This document shows, piece by piece, positions 5,253 through 5,470 of a DNA stretch of 5,470 nt. A model generated the notes under the pieces. The model saw only the letters and a list, made by a program, of their open reading frames with translations. It was not told the origin of the DNA and did not search any database. Position numbers and translations under genes: made by a program. Source of the DNA: DATJPD01 sp036394195 (GTDB taxonomy: Bacteria; Pseudomonadota; Alphaproteobacteria; CACIAM-22H2); the NCBI GenBank assembly GCA_036394195.1, contig DASWFO010000218.1, positions 1-5,470 of the forward strand, read 5' to 3'. The first letter of the stretch is position 1. Every line of letters starts with the position of its first letter.

Positions 5253-5470
5253 AATGGGCTGGCAGGGGGATGGACGCCGGGGATGGACCCTCGGGGTCGT
5301 GAAGCTGTCCTCGGGCCGGACACCCGGAGCCTGTCTTTGGGCCCGCCTTCGGCGGGACCCGAGGGACGGGACCCGGGGCCCCGCGTGACGAGCTGGGAGG
5401 CGGTGCCCCCGCCGCCTTCCGGCGAATCACGGATGGCGCGGAGGGAAGACGGAGGGGCGGGGACTTTTCC
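5253..5470. other. Right-hand intergenic region, no gene recognised
   Basis: No frame on either strand has recognisable coding character. Visible structure: a 10-bp direct repeat GGGGATGGAC at 5266-5275 and 5279-5288; a hairpin CCCGCC/GGCGGG (5342-5347 with 5351-5356, loop TTC); and an 8-bp inverted pair CCCTCGGG/CCCGAGGG (5288-5295 with 5358-5365) enclosing that hairpin. The pattern again looks like GC-rich dispersed repeat material. The neighbouring gene to the right lies outside the window. Confidence 0.5.

Noticed and set aside
5158..5430. Minus-strand 90-codon frame upstream of the regulator
   Set aside because: It crosses the operator and promoter candidates, has no good ribosome-binding site in view, and is dominated by repeat-derived Pro, Gly and Arg.

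Overview
The window comes from a high-GC bacterium, most likely an alphaproteobacterium. The evidence is strong G/C at third codon positions, a MetH with the variant pterin-domain signature that I associate with alphaproteobacterial MetH (GERCNANGS, then LDVCTAFVGRDE), and an ArsR-methyltransferase fusion beside metF and metH. No species can be named from this sequence.

All three genes read leftward on the minus strand. From right to left, in transcription order, they are: an ArsR-type winged-helix regulator fused to a class I SAM-dependent methyltransferase (5144-4140); metF, 5,10-methylenetetrahydrofolate reductase (3854-2946); and metH, cobalamin-dependent methionine synthase (2645 to beyond the left edge, with 881 codons visible and the reactivation domain outside the window). 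MetF makes the 5-methyl-THF that MetH uses to methylate homocysteine. The fused regulator carries a domain that could bind SAM or S-adenosylhomocysteine, so it is a plausible sensor of the same methyl cycle.

Upstream of the regulator, an AT-rich island holds an imperfect 22-bp palindrome (5207-5228) that overlaps a candidate -10 box. It is the best operator candidate in the window, and autoregulation is the simplest reading.

The three genes are not packed as a tight operon. The two internal gaps (285 and 297 nt) hold almost nothing but inverted repeats. The regulator-metF gap contains three hairpins plus a two-arm C/G-rich palindrome with one G-quadruplex motif per strand. The metF-metH gap contains three copies of a CACAGAG-type repeat, two of them in opposite orientation around a second GTCATtGCGAG-type palindrome, followed by a separate GC hairpin. 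The first of these repeats starts only about 17 nt before the metH start codon. The right-hand 220 nt show no convincing gene, only further GC-rich inverted repeats. The biology is a known pathway; the points worth a second look are the regulator/operator pair and the repeat-filled leaders.
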